Assembly: GCF_014635885.1 (NCBI RefSeq)
Contig: NZ_BMDR01000002.1
Location: forward strand, 310,001 to 374,000
Source: Acinetobacter vivianii
GTDB taxonomy: Bacteria; Pseudomonadota; Gammaproteobacteria; Pseudomonadales; Moraxellaceae
Direction: 5' to 3'
Length of the DNA: 64,000 nt
This document shows, in pieces, positions 1 to 8,248 of this stretch. Numbering within the stretch: the stretch's first letter is position 1; each line of letters begins with the position of its first letter. The notes below the pieces were generated by a model. That model did not search any database. It was not told the DNA's origin and saw nothing but the letters and a program-made list of their open reading frames with translations. Made by a program: the position numbers and the translations under genes.

Positions 1-306
1 TATATTTAAACCATAATGCTCGATAGAGTTCATAACCCGTAAACCAGTGTTTGGGTCATTTCTAGAAAGTAAAATAACTTCTACAAATGGCTTATCTTTA
101 GGAAAAATACTATTTAAACTTAGAAGGCGTTGAATAAAAGGGAATGCAACGCCTAGGTCTAGAATCACATTTTCATTTTTATGCTGGTATTCTCGGTATA
201 CAAGTTCACCTTTTGTTCTAAATACTTCATCGGATTCTTCTAAGTTAAATAGGGCACTTGAAGCTAAACCGATAACGAGTTTTTGTTCCAAATCATATCC
301 ACTCAT
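1..306 (-). CDS. Cytosolic 5'-nucleotidase family protein (partial, N-terminal part)
   Basis: The gene runs off the left edge; about 102 N-terminal residues are visible, from an ATG at 306. The reading includes LVIGLASSALFNLEES near the start, then AFPFIQRLLSLN, VEVILLSRNDPNTGLRVMNSI and EHYGL. This is the pattern of the cytosolic 5'-nucleotidase family (NT5C1-like, Pfam 5_nucleotid), a HAD-fold family that dephosphorylates nucleoside monophosphates. The LFNLEES and LLSRN segments match the family better than any other I know. Its start codon overlaps the stop of the upstream membrane-protein gene in an ATGA, so the two are probably translationally coupled. The catalytic region downstream is outside the window, so activity cannot be judged. 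Confidence 0.75.
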   Translation of the reverse strand, partial: MSGYDLEQKLVIGLASSALFNLEESDEVFRTKGELVYREYQHKNENVILDLGVAFPFIQRLLSLNSIFPKDKPFVEVILLSRNDPNTGLRVMNSIEHYGLNI

Positions 307-1268
307 TGAATTACTCCTTTAGCTTCAATTTTTTTACCATTAATTGATAGTTCAATATTAATGGGTTGATTATCATTTAATTTTTCTAAGTCTTTGATGT
401 GAATATTTAGTGGGTTTTCAGTATTACCAAGTGAATTAGTCGATGAGAAATATATTTCTTGCTTAGCTGATTCTTTGTGTGTTGGAAAACCTCGTAAATA
501 ATTTTCATTCAAATTTTTATCTTCTAACCATTTATTTGGGAGCCATAGCGTAGAAATAAATAATAGTCCCCACGTTATCATGAAAAAACGCCCAACGCGA
601 ATCGGAATTTTGCTTACGGAAGGTTTATTTAATATTAGTTCTCTACTATAAATTACTTTTAAAAAAGTAAAGTAATTTATAATTTTTTGATTTAAGATTG
701 AATGCCAGAAATTATTTATTTTAGCTCTACAGCTATCATTTTTTATGTTTCTATCTAATTGTTTTATAACATCATTATTTATTTCTGATTGTTCGGTAGA
801 GAAAAGTTGATAAAACTCTGTTAGATTATTATCTATAGCAATATTTTTTTCATCTTTTTTATAAAATGTTAAGAGATGCTGTTCTATAGTTTCTAATTTT
901 TTCTCCCAAAATTCTTGCCAATATTTAGCTCCAGCTGCAACAGCAGTCTGAGAGTATGCAACGTAAAATCCTACCGAGCAAAGAATTAGATGGACGTATG
1001 GGACAGTATTGCTTGAATAAATTAAGCATGCAAATAATACACCCTGAAATATCATAAAAAAATTATTTCTTTGAACTAATTGTCCAATTTCTAAGTTTCT
1101 TGTTGCTATAGTAATTTCATAAACACTTTTTAACCGGCTCAGATGTTCTTCATCTTTAGATTTCTCAAATGGATTATTTTCACCCTCAATTACAATATTA
1201 TTGTTAACAGTTCTATTATCATTATTATTAACATTTTTGGTAAAAAAGTCTTGGAAAAAATCTTTCAT
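303..1268 (-). CDS. Membrane protein of unknown function, coupled to a 5'-nucleotidase gene
   Basis: A 321-residue protein I do not recognise with confidence. The first 35 residues are asparagine-rich (VNNNDNRTVNNN), followed by a charged helix. A hydrophobic hairpin lies at about residues 70-108 and a third membrane segment at about 226-246. Between them is a roughly 120-residue charged, probably helical cytoplasmic part (KYWQEFWEKKLETIEQHL). The C-terminal 75 residues look soluble. Two close helices followed by an aromatic/charged helix recall SLATT or RipA-type 2TM proteins, but this is resemblance of layout only. The stop codon overlaps the nucleotidase start. Base composition is noticeably more AT-rich than in neighbouring valS, which suggests an accessory locus. 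Confidence 0.7.
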   Translation of the reverse strand: MKDFFQDFFTKNVNNNDNRTVNNNIVIEGENNPFEKSKDEEHLSRLKSVYEITIATRNLEIGQLVQRNNFFMIFQGVLFACLIYSSNTVPYVHLILCSVGFYVAYSQTAVAAGAKYWQEFWEKKLETIEQHLLTFYKKDEKNIAIDNNLTEFYQLFSTEQSEINNDVIKQLDRNIKNDSCRAKINNFWHSILNQKIINYFTFLKVIYSRELILNKPSVSKIPIRVGRFFMITWGLLFISTLWLPNKWLEDKNLNENYLRGFPTHKESAKQEIYFSSTNSLGNTENPLNIHIKDLEKLNDNQPINIELSINGKKIEAKGVIQ

Positions 1269-1275
1269 GCATTTA

Positions 1276-1309
1276 AATATAAAGGGCTAAATAATTAGCC
1301 CTTTATATT
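1276..1309 (-). terminator. Hairpin terminator downstream of valS
   Basis: A 15-bp perfect stem (arms 1276-1290 and 1295-1309, loop ATAA) containing GGGCTAA/TTAGCCC flanked by A/T tracts. It sits just after the valS stop and before the start of the membrane-protein gene on the same strand, so it should separate the two transcripts. Confidence 0.75.
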
Positions 1310-1336
1310 ACATATTAATTATAAGATTACAATACT

Positions 1337-4237
1337 TTACAAAGCAGCAATTTGCTCCATACTTTGCTTAATTTTCGCTAACTGATCAGCAAACTCAGCC
1401 AATTTCACTTTTTCACCTTCAACAACCGCTGCTGGTGCTTTCGCTACGAAACCTTCGTTTGAAAGTTTATTGGCAATTTGATCATGTTGCTTTTGAACTT
1501 TATCCAAGTCCTTCTGCAAACGACCCAATTCAGCTTTAGGATCAATCAAGCCTTTCATTGGTACAAATACAGATGCATGGCCCACAACACTTGAAGATGA
1601 AAGCGGTGGTTCTTCGCCTTGTGCCAAGAAAGTAATACTTTCAACTTTCGCCAATGCTTTAAATAACGCTTCGATACGCGTGATTTGCTCATGTTCAGCA
1701 TCAGAAGTGTTTTGCAACAATACTGGCAATAAACGTGCATTACCTAAGCCCATTTCACCACGGATATTACGTACCGCACCAATCAGGCCTTGTAACCACT
1801 GCATATCTGCTTCAGCTTGATCATTCACTTTTGCTTGATCAGGAACAGGGTATTGCGCAGTCATAATCGTTGCGCCGCCTTTGCCTAACATCGGCGCAAG
1901 CGTTTGCCAGATTTCTTCAGTCAAATACGGCATCAATGGATGAGCCAAACGTAAAGATGCTTCCATTACTGCAAGTAATACACGGCGAACTTCGGCTTTA
2001 CGCTCTTCTGAGACATTGGCATCGTTCAGAACCGGTTTGGTTAACTCAACGTACCAGTCACAGTATTCATTCCAGATAAAGTCATAGATTGCTTGTGCAG
2101 CAAGGTCTAAACGATAGGTCGCGAATGCTTGGTGCACCGCAGCTTCTGCTTTTTGCAGACGGCTCATGATCCATTGTTCAGGCAGTTCCCATAGATCAGG
2201 ACGTGCTTCTTGACCAACAGTTTGACCTTCAACATTCATCAACACGAAACGGGTCGCGTTCCAGATCTTGTTACAGAAGTTACGGTAACCTTCAACACGC
2301 TTCATATCGAACTTGATGTCACGACCCGTGTTAGCAAGCGCACAGAAGGTGAAACGAACTGCATCTGTACCGTAAGCCTGAATACCTTCCGGGAATTCTT
2401 TACGCGTTGATTTCTCAATCTTCGCTGCTTGTTTCGGATTCATCAAACCTGTGGTACGTTTTGCAACAAGGCTTTCAAGATCGATACCGTCAATCAGGTC
2501 GAGTGGGTCAAGCACGTTACCTTTAGACTTAGACATCTTCTGACCTTCACCATCACGTACCAAGCCGTGAACGTAAACAGTCTTGAATGGAATCTGTGAT
2601 GAACCATCTTCATTTTTCATGAAGTGCAGGGTCATCATAATCATACGCGCAACCCAGAAGAAGATGATGTCAAAACCAGTCACCAACACATCAGTCGGGT
2701 GGAAGGTTTTGAGGAAATCATTGGCAGCATCTTTCTCTGCATCACCCGTCCAACCTAAGGTTGAGAATGTCCAGAGGGCAGATGAGAACCATGTATCCAA
2801 TACATCTTCATCCTGGTTTAGAGCAGTATTTGCTGGGATGTTATTTTTGGCACGAACTTCAGCTTCGTCACGACCTACATATACATTGCCTTCAGCATCG
2901 TACCAAGCTGGAATACGGTGACCCCACCACAACTGACGTGAAATACACCAGTCCTGAATGTTGTTCATCCATGCCATGTACATGTTGCTGTACTGCTCTG
3001 GAACGAACTTGATGCGCCCATCTTTTACGGCTTCGATTGCAGGCTCTGCCAATGGCGCAATTTTCACATACCATTGGTCAGTTAATAATGGCTCAATGAT
3101 CACACCAGAACGGTCACCGCGAGGTGGCTTCAAGGTATAAGGCTGGATCTGATCTAACCAACCTTCAGCTTCTGCTTGTTCAACCAGTTTCTTACGCGCT
3201 TCAAAACGTTCTAAGCCGATATAGTCTGCTGGTGCAGCAATCGTTTTAGAAATCTGTTCGCCTGCTTTGGCAATGTATTCAAACTCAGCCAAAACTTCTG
3301 CATTTTTATTGAAGATATTGATGATTGGCAATTCACAACGCTTACCCACTTCATAGTCATTGAAGTCGTGTGCAGGCGTGATTTTTACACAGCCAGTACC
3401 AAATTCTTTATCAACATATTCATCTTTAACGATTGGAACGGCACGGCCTGTAATTGGCAGGATAATGTTCTGACCCACAAGATGTGAATAGCGTTCATCA
3501 TCCAGTGCAACCGCAACGGCAGTATCACCCAATAATGTTTCAGGACGTGTGGTTGCCACAACGATGTGATCTTTACCATCGTGGGTACGGAGTGACTTGT
3601 CTTCAAAGAAATATTTGAAGTGCCACAACGAACCTGCTTCTTCTTTATCAGACTCAACTTCGAGGTCAGACAGGGCCGTTTGTAGTTTTGGGTCCCAGTT
3701 AACCAGACGTTTACCACGGTAGATTAAGCCATCTTCATGCAGTTTTACGAAAACTTCTTTCACCGCATTCGATAAACCTTCGTCCATCGTGAAACGTTCG
3801 CGTGACCAGTCTACAGACGAGCCTAGACGACGAATCTGACGCGTAATCGTACCGCCTGATTGTTCTTTCCATTCCCAGATTTTTTCGATGAACTTTTCAC
3901 GGCCCAAGTCATGACGGCTGATGTTTTGCGCGCCCAACTGACGTTCTACCACCATCTGCGTTGCAATACCTGCGTGGTCAGTACCAGGTTGCCATAGGGT
4001 ATTTTTACCCATCATACGGTTGTAGCGGGTGAGGGCATCCATGATGGCATTGTTAAAGCCATGACCCATGTGCAAGCTACCCGTGACGTTCGGCGGCGGA
4101 ATCATGATACAGAATGATTCACCTTGACCTGATGGCTTGAAGTAACCTTGTTGTTCCCAGATTTGATACCACTTCTTTTCGATCTCGGTTGGATCGTAAG
4201 TGGTTGCAATATTTTGAGCAGATTGAGCGTCAGTCAT
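1337..4237 (-). CDS. valS: Valine--tRNA ligase
   Basis: A 966-residue class Ia aminoacyl-tRNA synthetase that charges tRNA-Val in the cytoplasm and edits mischarged threonine. The HIGH signature is HMGH at residues 56-59 ([14 protein letters not shown]) and the KMSKS loop is at about 568-572 ([10 protein letters not shown]). The CP1 editing domain sits between, with [10 protein letters not shown] typical of ValRS editing sites. The anticodon-binding domain follows at about 690-840, and the C-terminal 70 residues form the ValRS coiled-coil arm ([22 protein letters not shown]). Length matches bacterial ValRS. It is a single-gene transcript: a hairpin terminator follows it and a 370-bp gap precedes it. 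Confidence 0.98.
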   Translation of the reverse strand: MTDAQSAQNIATTYDPTEIEKKWYQIWEQQGYFKPSGQGESFCIMIPPPNVTGSLHMGHGFNNAIMDALTRYNRMMGKNTLWQPGTDHAGIATQMVVERQLGAQNISRHDLGREKFIEKIWEWKEQSGGTITRQIRRLGSSVDWSRERFTMDEGLSNAVKEVFVKLHEDGLIYRGKRLVNWDPKLQTALSDLEVESDKEEAGSLWHFKYFFEDKSLRTHDGKDHIVVATTRPETLLGDTAVAVALDDERYSHLVGQNIILPITGRAVPIVKDEYVDKEFGTGCVKITPAHDFNDYEVGKRCELPIINIFNKNAEVLAEFEYIAKAGEQISKTIAAPADYIGLERFEARKKLVEQAEAEGWLDQIQPYTLKPPRGDRSGVIIEPLLTDQWYVKIAPLAEPAIEAVKDGRIKFVPEQYSNMYMAWMNNIQDWCISRQLWWGHRIPAWYDAEGNVYVGRDEAEVRAKNNIPANTALNQDEDVLDTWFSSALWTFSTLGWTGDAEKDAANDFLKTFHPTDVLVTGFDIIFFWVARMIMMTLHFMKNEDGSSQIPFKTVYVHGLVRDGEGQKMSKSKGNVLDPLDLIDGIDLESLVAKRTTGLMNPKQAAKIEKSTRKEFPEGIQAYGTDAVRFTFCALANTGRDIKFDMKRVEGYRNFCNKIWNATRFVLMNVEGQTVGQEARPDLWELPEQWIMSRLQKAEAAVHQAFATYRLDLAAQAIYDFIWNEYCDWYVELTKPVLNDANVSEERKAEVRRVLLAVMEASLRLAHPLMPYLTEEIWQTLAPMLGKGGATIMTAQYPVPDQAKVNDQAEADMQWLQGLIGAVRNIRGEMGLGNARLLPVLLQNTSDAEHEQITRIEALFKALAKVESITFLAQGEEPPLSSSSVVGHASVFVPMKGLIDPKAELGRLQKDLDKVQKQHDQIANKLSNEGFVAKAPAAVVEGEKVKLAEFADQLAKIKQSMEQIAAL

Positions 4238-4608
4238 AGTACAGAAGATTAAAATTGAATAAAAAATTGCATCTATTGTAGCAAAAAATCCTCGCTTCTG
4301 TAGGTCTTTCAGCAGGTCATCGCTGATTCAGTAAAGCCGCTCAAATAATGTATCAATTACGGTTTATTCCAGTTGTTATTTGAGGAGGAATTCGGCTTTT
4401 TTACGGATGATGCCCCTAATTGATGCAAGATGGGCTGAATCCTGATAAGGCACTTATAAGCTTTGATTTTTTCTCATAAAACCGATGAAAGGCGTTGGAT
4501 TTTTAAACAAATAAGATTAAATTTATGTGCAATGCATCACATAACTAAAAGATATTGATGCATAAAACAACAATATAAAAATGCGAAAACTAAAAAGGGA
4601 TGATGGTC
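4238..4608. other. Intergenic region between valS and the first tandem paralogue
   Basis: Divergent promoter region of 371 bp. It holds a CRP/Vfr-like palindrome at 4523-4544 and overlapping inverted octamers ATGCATCA (4532-4539) and TGATGCAT (4556-4563). No open frame worth calling was seen, and the valS promoter could not be placed convincingly. Confidence 0.6.
4523..4544. promoter_or_regulatory. CRP/Vfr-like palindromic site
   Basis: The sequence TATGTGCAATGCATCACATA has arms TTATGTG and CACATAA around an 8-base centre. It follows the TGTGA-N6-TCACA plan of CRP-family sites with one mismatch (TGTGC). It ends 64 bp upstream of the likely start of the next gene at 4609. A weak TATAAA at 4574-4579 could be the -10. 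Assignment to a Vfr/CRP homologue is an inference from the motif; no such regulator gene is in the window. Confidence 0.5.
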
Positions 4609-5289
4609 ATGAGTTATTCAATTCTATTGAAGATTAATGAAGTTACGCATGGACAGTTTGAAACGATTCGCCAGCAACTGAATGCGGGGACAACGGAAAG
4701 TCAGGCACGAATGCTGGGTGAAGTCCTGTCTGAAATTGCCTGTGATATTGTTGAGCAAGTTTTTTCAGTCTTACTCATCCAGAATCGCCAGCCGACCCAG
4801 ATCACGCAAAAATATACGGCTGAATCTGAAAAAGTCATCCAGCAAATCATTGGTGCTGTACGTAAATATATGCCTTGGTCGATTGCTTTATTTGGCAATG
4901 AACGCTTATGTCCCTTTGCTAATTATTTTTCCAATATGATCAAGTATCACGATGAGCAGGTCTATGTGTCTTATCCGATCGATCGACACTTGGTACAACA
5001 GGCACATGCTTTGGTGACAAGACTCAAGAATAATGAAATCAGCGACATGGTAGATGTCTTCCAGACCCTGATCCAGATTGTCGATTTGGGGGTGACCAAT
5101 TTGATCCGCGAACCGAAAAAATGCCTCAACTTTAATATGGTGGTGGATAAAACCCTGAATGGCGTGATTAATATGACCGCCCATCTCAGTTATAAACGTC
5201 TGGAAAAAATGAGCAATCAGGTTGATAGCAATGCTGCAACTGATTGTGTGAACCATTTTTTAGCATTTATGCATGTTGATACAGAATAG
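4609..5289 (+). CDS. Conserved protein of unknown function, tandem paralogue 1
   Basis: A protein of 226 residues that I do not recognise; it has no signal peptide or membrane segment and looks cytoplasmic and mostly helical. It is a clear paralogue of the next gene. Shared blocks are ESQA..LG.VLSE.AC..VEQVF.VLL near the N-terminus, ESEKVIQQI..A.RKYMPWSI..FGN.RL in the middle, and LIREPKKCL.FN.VVDKTLNGVINMT.HL.YKRLEK near the C-terminus. The third ATG at 4609 is preferred over the one at 4600. It has AGGG nine bases upstream, and the protein then aligns with its paralogue from residue 1 without a gap. A terminator follows at 5346. Confidence 0.85.
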   Translation: MSYSILLKINEVTHGQFETIRQQLNAGTTESQARMLGEVLSEIACDIVEQVFSVLLIQNRQPTQITQKYTAESEKVIQQIIGAVRKYMPWSIALFGNERLCPFANYFSNMIKYHDEQVYVSYPIDRHLVQQAHALVTRLKNNEISDMVDVFQTLIQIVDLGVTNLIREPKKCLNFNMVVDKTLNGVINMTAHLSYKRLEKMSNQVDSNAATDCVNHFLAFMHVDTE

Positions 5290-5345
5290 AGTGTGATAAA
5301 TTCGGCGGGTACAACGCCAAAAATGATAGAAAAATAGATTTGATA

Positions 5346-5373
5346 AAAGGGCTTGTTTAACAAGCTCTTTTTT
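5346..5373 (+). terminator. Rho-independent terminator between the two paralogues
   Basis: Stem AAAGGGCTTG / CAAGCTCTTT (one G-T pair) with a five-base loop, followed by T residues. It ends only 28 bases before the start codon of the second paralogue. Confidence 0.65.
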
Positions 5374-5401
5374 ATGGAATCTAACAATTAGGGTTATTAG
5401 A

Positions 5402-6064
5402 ATGAACACCGCCGTTTTTTTAAATATTCATGCGGACACTTACGCAAGGTTTGCGCATATTCGAACGCAATTATTACAAGGAAATAAAGAAAGTCAGGCT
5501 AGCGCTTTAGGGAGTGTCTTATCCGAAATGGCTTGTGAAGTCGTTGAGCAGGTTTTTATCGTTCTATTACAAGAAAATAAACAATATTCGCAAACAGGTG
5601 AATCCGAAAAAGTGATTCAGCAAATTCTGGAAGCGATTCGTAAATATATGCCGTGGTCGATTTCATTTTTTGGCAATGATCGTTTAATTCCTCTGGTTGA
5701 ATATCTTTCAAAAACCTTACAGATCGAAGATGAAACCATTTATATGACTTATCCTGTCAAGCAACCGTTGGCAGAGCAGGTCAAGGCCTCTAGCCAGAAA
5801 CTGGCCAATGGCGATCACAATGAAATTTCAAATTCGCTTAAATTACTCACCGAAGTAATTGATACGGGTGTGGATCACTTGATTCGTGAACCGAAAAAAT
5901 GTTTAAAGTTCAATTTTGTGGTCGATAAAACCTTAAATGGCGTGATCAATATGACTACGCATCTGGGATATAAACGTTTGGAAAAATTAAGTACCCAGAT
6001 TGATCAGCAACTGGCTGCAACATATGTGGATTACTTCCTCAAATTTATGCGCCATTCAGCATAG
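5402..6064 (+). CDS. Conserved protein of unknown function, tandem paralogue 2
   Basis: A 220-residue paralogue of the preceding gene, colinear over its full length and strongly conserved in the C-terminal block (IREPKKCLKFNFVVDKTLNGVINMT). It lacks a short insert that paralogue 1 carries after the VLL motif (QPTQITQKYTA region). No signal peptide, membrane helix or known catalytic motif is visible. The SDR gene starts 13 bases after its stop, so it is likely cotranscribed with the downstream genes to the terminator at 8022. Function is unknown; the duplication followed by divergence suggests either a hetero-oligomer or differently regulated versions of one activity. Confidence 0.85.
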   Translation: MNTAVFLNIHADTYARFAHIRTQLLQGNKESQASALGSVLSEMACEVVEQVFIVLLQENKQYSQTGESEKVIQQILEAIRKYMPWSISFFGNDRLIPLVEYLSKTLQIEDETIYMTYPVKQPLAEQVKASSQKLANGDHNEISNSLKLLTEVIDTGVDHLIREPKKCLKFNFVVDKTLNGVINMTTHLGYKRLEKLSTQIDQQLAATYVDYFLKFMRHSA

Positions 6065-6077
6065 GCAGGATATAAAA

Positions 6078-6884
6078 ATGGCAAAACTGAAAAGTCTTGA
6101 AAATAAAGTGGTCTGGATTACGGGTGCCTCTTCGGGTTTAGGCAAAGCACTGGCACGTGAATGTGCACTACAAGGTGCACAGGTGGTTTTGACTTCACGT
6201 CGTTACGATGAGCTGGAAGCGGTACGCGTGGGTTTACTCAAGCCAGAACAGCATCTTTCAATTGCTGCTGATATTACCGATGAAGCTCAGGTACGCCATG
6301 CGCATGAACAGGTTCTGGCAAGTAAAGGGCGGATTGACTGGCTGATTAATAATGCAGGGTTGAGTCAGCGTGCCTTGATTCAGGATACGACTATGCATAC
6401 TGAACGCGCCATTATGGAAGTTGATTACTTTTCGCAAGTGTTCTTTACCAAGACGGTATTGCCGACTTTCCTGAAACAAAAATCAGGCCGTGTGGTGTTT
6501 GTATCCAGTGTTGCAGGCTTACTCGGTACGCAATATCGCGCGACTTATTCAGCAGCCAAAGCAGCTATTCACATGTGGGCCAATAGCTTGCGTGCTGAAG
6601 TATCGAATGATGGTGTAGAAGTTTCAGTAGTCTTTCCGGGTTTTGTAAAAACCAATGTCTCATTCAATGCATTAAATGGCGAAGGTAAACCGCAAGGCCA
6701 TCAAGACGAAGCAATTGAAAATGGTTTAGATGCCGATGTATTTGCCGAGCGTGTGGTGGAGTCATTGATGGCAGGGGATGAGTACATTGTGGTTGGTGGG
6801 AAAAAAGAACAACTGGGCGTGCTGGTTTCTCGTTTATCGCCAAGCTTGCTCTATAAAATGATTCGCAAAATGAAAGTGAAATGA
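6078..6884 (+). CDS. Short-chain dehydrogenase/reductase (SDR family, DHRS7-like)
   Basis: A 268-residue NAD(P)-dependent oxidoreductase with a Rossmann fold. The cofactor loop is TGASSGLG at residues 15-22, with SRR at 40-42, which favours NADPH. NNAG is at 91-94, the SSVAG strand at 143-147 supplies the catalytic Ser, and Y157-SAA-K161 is the active-site YxxxK. Sequence type (FLKQKSGRVVFVSSVAGLLG, then PGFVKTNVS) resembles the DHRS7-like classical SDRs. The substrate cannot be inferred. The ATG at 6078 follows AGGA; a longer frame upstream overlaps the preceding gene and is not used. It lies in a tight row with the preceding paralogue gene and a small membrane protein gene. Confidence 0.9.
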   Translation: MAKLKSLENKVVWITGASSGLGKALARECALQGAQVVLTSRRYDELEAVRVGLLKPEQHLSIAADITDEAQVRHAHEQVLASKGRIDWLINNAGLSQRALIQDTTMHTERAIMEVDYFSQVFFTKTVLPTFLKQKSGRVVFVSSVAGLLGTQYRATYSAAKAAIHMWANSLRAEVSNDGVEVSVVFPGFVKTNVSFNALNGEGKPQGHQDEAIENGLDADVFAERVVESLMAGDEYIVVGGKKEQLGVLVSRLSPSLLYKMIRKMKVK

Positions 6885-6917
6885 GTGTGGAAATGGTGGC
6901 TTTAAAAGGGAACCGCA

Positions 6918-7250
6918 ATGCAGGATAGCCAAAATTTGTCCGATTCAGTATCTGGTTCTCGAGTATCCATTGCCTCTATTGTCGGCTATGTGGTACTTGC
7001 ATTACCAGCCAGCATTGTTATGGGTGGAGGATTGAGCTGGTTATTCACGTTTAATATGGCGGATTTTGAAGGGGGGAGTGGCTATGCCGCAATCTTCATT
7101 TTTATGTTAACTGCACTTATCAGTTTTTTAGCTAGTCTGGTTGCCTTGCCAGTTATGATTAAAAAGAAACCAAAAATTTTGCCTCATGTGATGTGGGTGT
7201 TTGCCGGCTTAACTTTATTGTTGCTTTTATATGTCACAAGTATTATGTAG
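6918..7250 (+). CDS. Small membrane protein of unknown function
   Basis: A 110-residue protein with three predicted membrane helices at about residues 20-42, 57-80 and 87-108 and a short polar N-terminus. The loop between helices 2 and 3 is basic (IKKKPK), so the N-terminus is probably outside by the positive-inside rule. AAGGG lies a few bases before the ATG. I do not recognise the family. It sits 33 bases after the SDR gene and 56 before the PP-loop gene. Confidence 0.75.
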   Translation: MQDSQNLSDSVSGSRVSIASIVGYVVLALPASIVMGGGLSWLFTFNMADFEGGSGYAAIFIFMLTALISFLASLVALPVMIKKKPKILPHVMWVFAGLTLLLLLYVTSIM

Positions 7251-7306
7251 TTGCCTGAAATAATGAAGAATCGGGTCTGACGGTTAGACGCGAAAGGTAG
7301 AGTGAA

Positions 7307-8014
7307 ATGACAGAAGATTGCCGTAAAAAAGCTGTTTTTAACTGGAGCGGTGGTAAAGACTCTTCTTTGGCCTTGTATAAGGTCTTACAGCAAAATGAGT
7401 TTGAGGTCATCGCCTTATTGACCACCGTGAATGAAGAAACCGAGTTATCTTCGATGCATGCGATTCCACATCGGCTGCTAGAAAAGCAGGCTGAAAGTAT
7501 TGGTATTCCGCTCTATGCTGTGTTTTTACCAAAGAACCTTCCTGTATATGAACAACGCATGCTGGATGCTGCCAATCACTTTAAAGCACAAGGCGTTGAA
7601 CATTTTATCTTTGGCGATATTTACTTGAGCGATGTACGTCAATATCGTGAAGATCGTTTGCATCCTTTAGGCATTGAAGTGGTTGAGCCGATATGGAATC
7701 TTAATTCGGCTGAGGTAATGCAGGATTTTTTAGATTCAGGTATTAAAACCAAAATCATTGTGACGGATGCCAGCAAACTTGATGAATCCTTTATCGGGCA
7801 GGATATTGATGCAGCTTTGATTGAGCGTATGCCAGCGGGCGTGGATGTCTGTGGTGAAAATGGCGAATATCATAGCTTTGCTTATGCGGGTGGTTTATTC
7901 AAACATCCTGTTGAATGTGAAATTGCTGAAACCCGTCAGATGTCGTATGAGTTCAAGCTAGAGAATGGCGAAGAGAAAACCTATCACTATTGGCAAGCAA
8001 TTTTTGCAGAGTAG
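7307..8014 (+). CDS. PP-loop ATP pyrophosphatase, diphthine--ammonia ligase-like (DUF71 / ATP_bind_4)
   Basis: A 235-residue adenine nucleotide alpha-hydrolase. The PP-loop SGGKDSS at residues 14-20 binds ATP and activates a carboxylate by adenylation. The later blocks (EHFIFGDIYLSDVRQYRE, GVDVCGENGEYHSFAYAGGLF) are typical of the ATP_bind_4 family, whose eukaryotic and archaeal members (Dph6) make diphthamide on elongation factor 2. Bacteria have no diphthamide, so the substrate must differ; an amidation reaction is the natural guess but is not shown. It ends a likely operon: a strong terminator follows at 8022. Confidence 0.88.
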   Translation: MTEDCRKKAVFNWSGGKDSSLALYKVLQQNEFEVIALLTTVNEETELSSMHAIPHRLLEKQAESIGIPLYAVFLPKNLPVYEQRMLDAANHFKAQGVEHFIFGDIYLSDVRQYREDRLHPLGIEVVEPIWNLNSAEVMQDFLDSGIKTKIIVTDASKLDESFIGQDIDAALIERMPAGVDVCGENGEYHSFAYAGGLFKHPVECEIAETRQMSYEFKLENGEEKTYHYWQAIFAE

Positions 8015-8021
8015 AGCAAAG

Positions 8022-8048
8022 AATCCTGTGCATGACACAGGATTTTTT
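8022..8048 (+). terminator. Rho-independent terminator after the PP-loop gene
   Basis: Nine-base stem AATCCTGTG / CACAGGATT with a CATGA loop and a following T-run. Confidence 0.85.
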
Positions 8049-8248
8049 AAAATTATTAAATTATTTCTTTATTTTTTATTGGTAAAAGCTGTTTGATCAA
8101 AATCATAGATGTTATGCACAATCGGTAGGTTGATCTTTACCCAAACATAACGACATCGTACAGAGCTTAAGAATAAGCTTTAGCCGCTGCCAGAACGAAA
8201 ACTAAAAAAGCTTGCCTCTGTTTAACCGTGAAGGCATGGAGACTGTAC

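Noticed and set aside
6000..6077. Upstream extension of the SDR gene
   Set aside because: It overlaps the previous gene and lacks a Rossmann-like start; the ATG at 6078 gives a standard SDR N-terminus.
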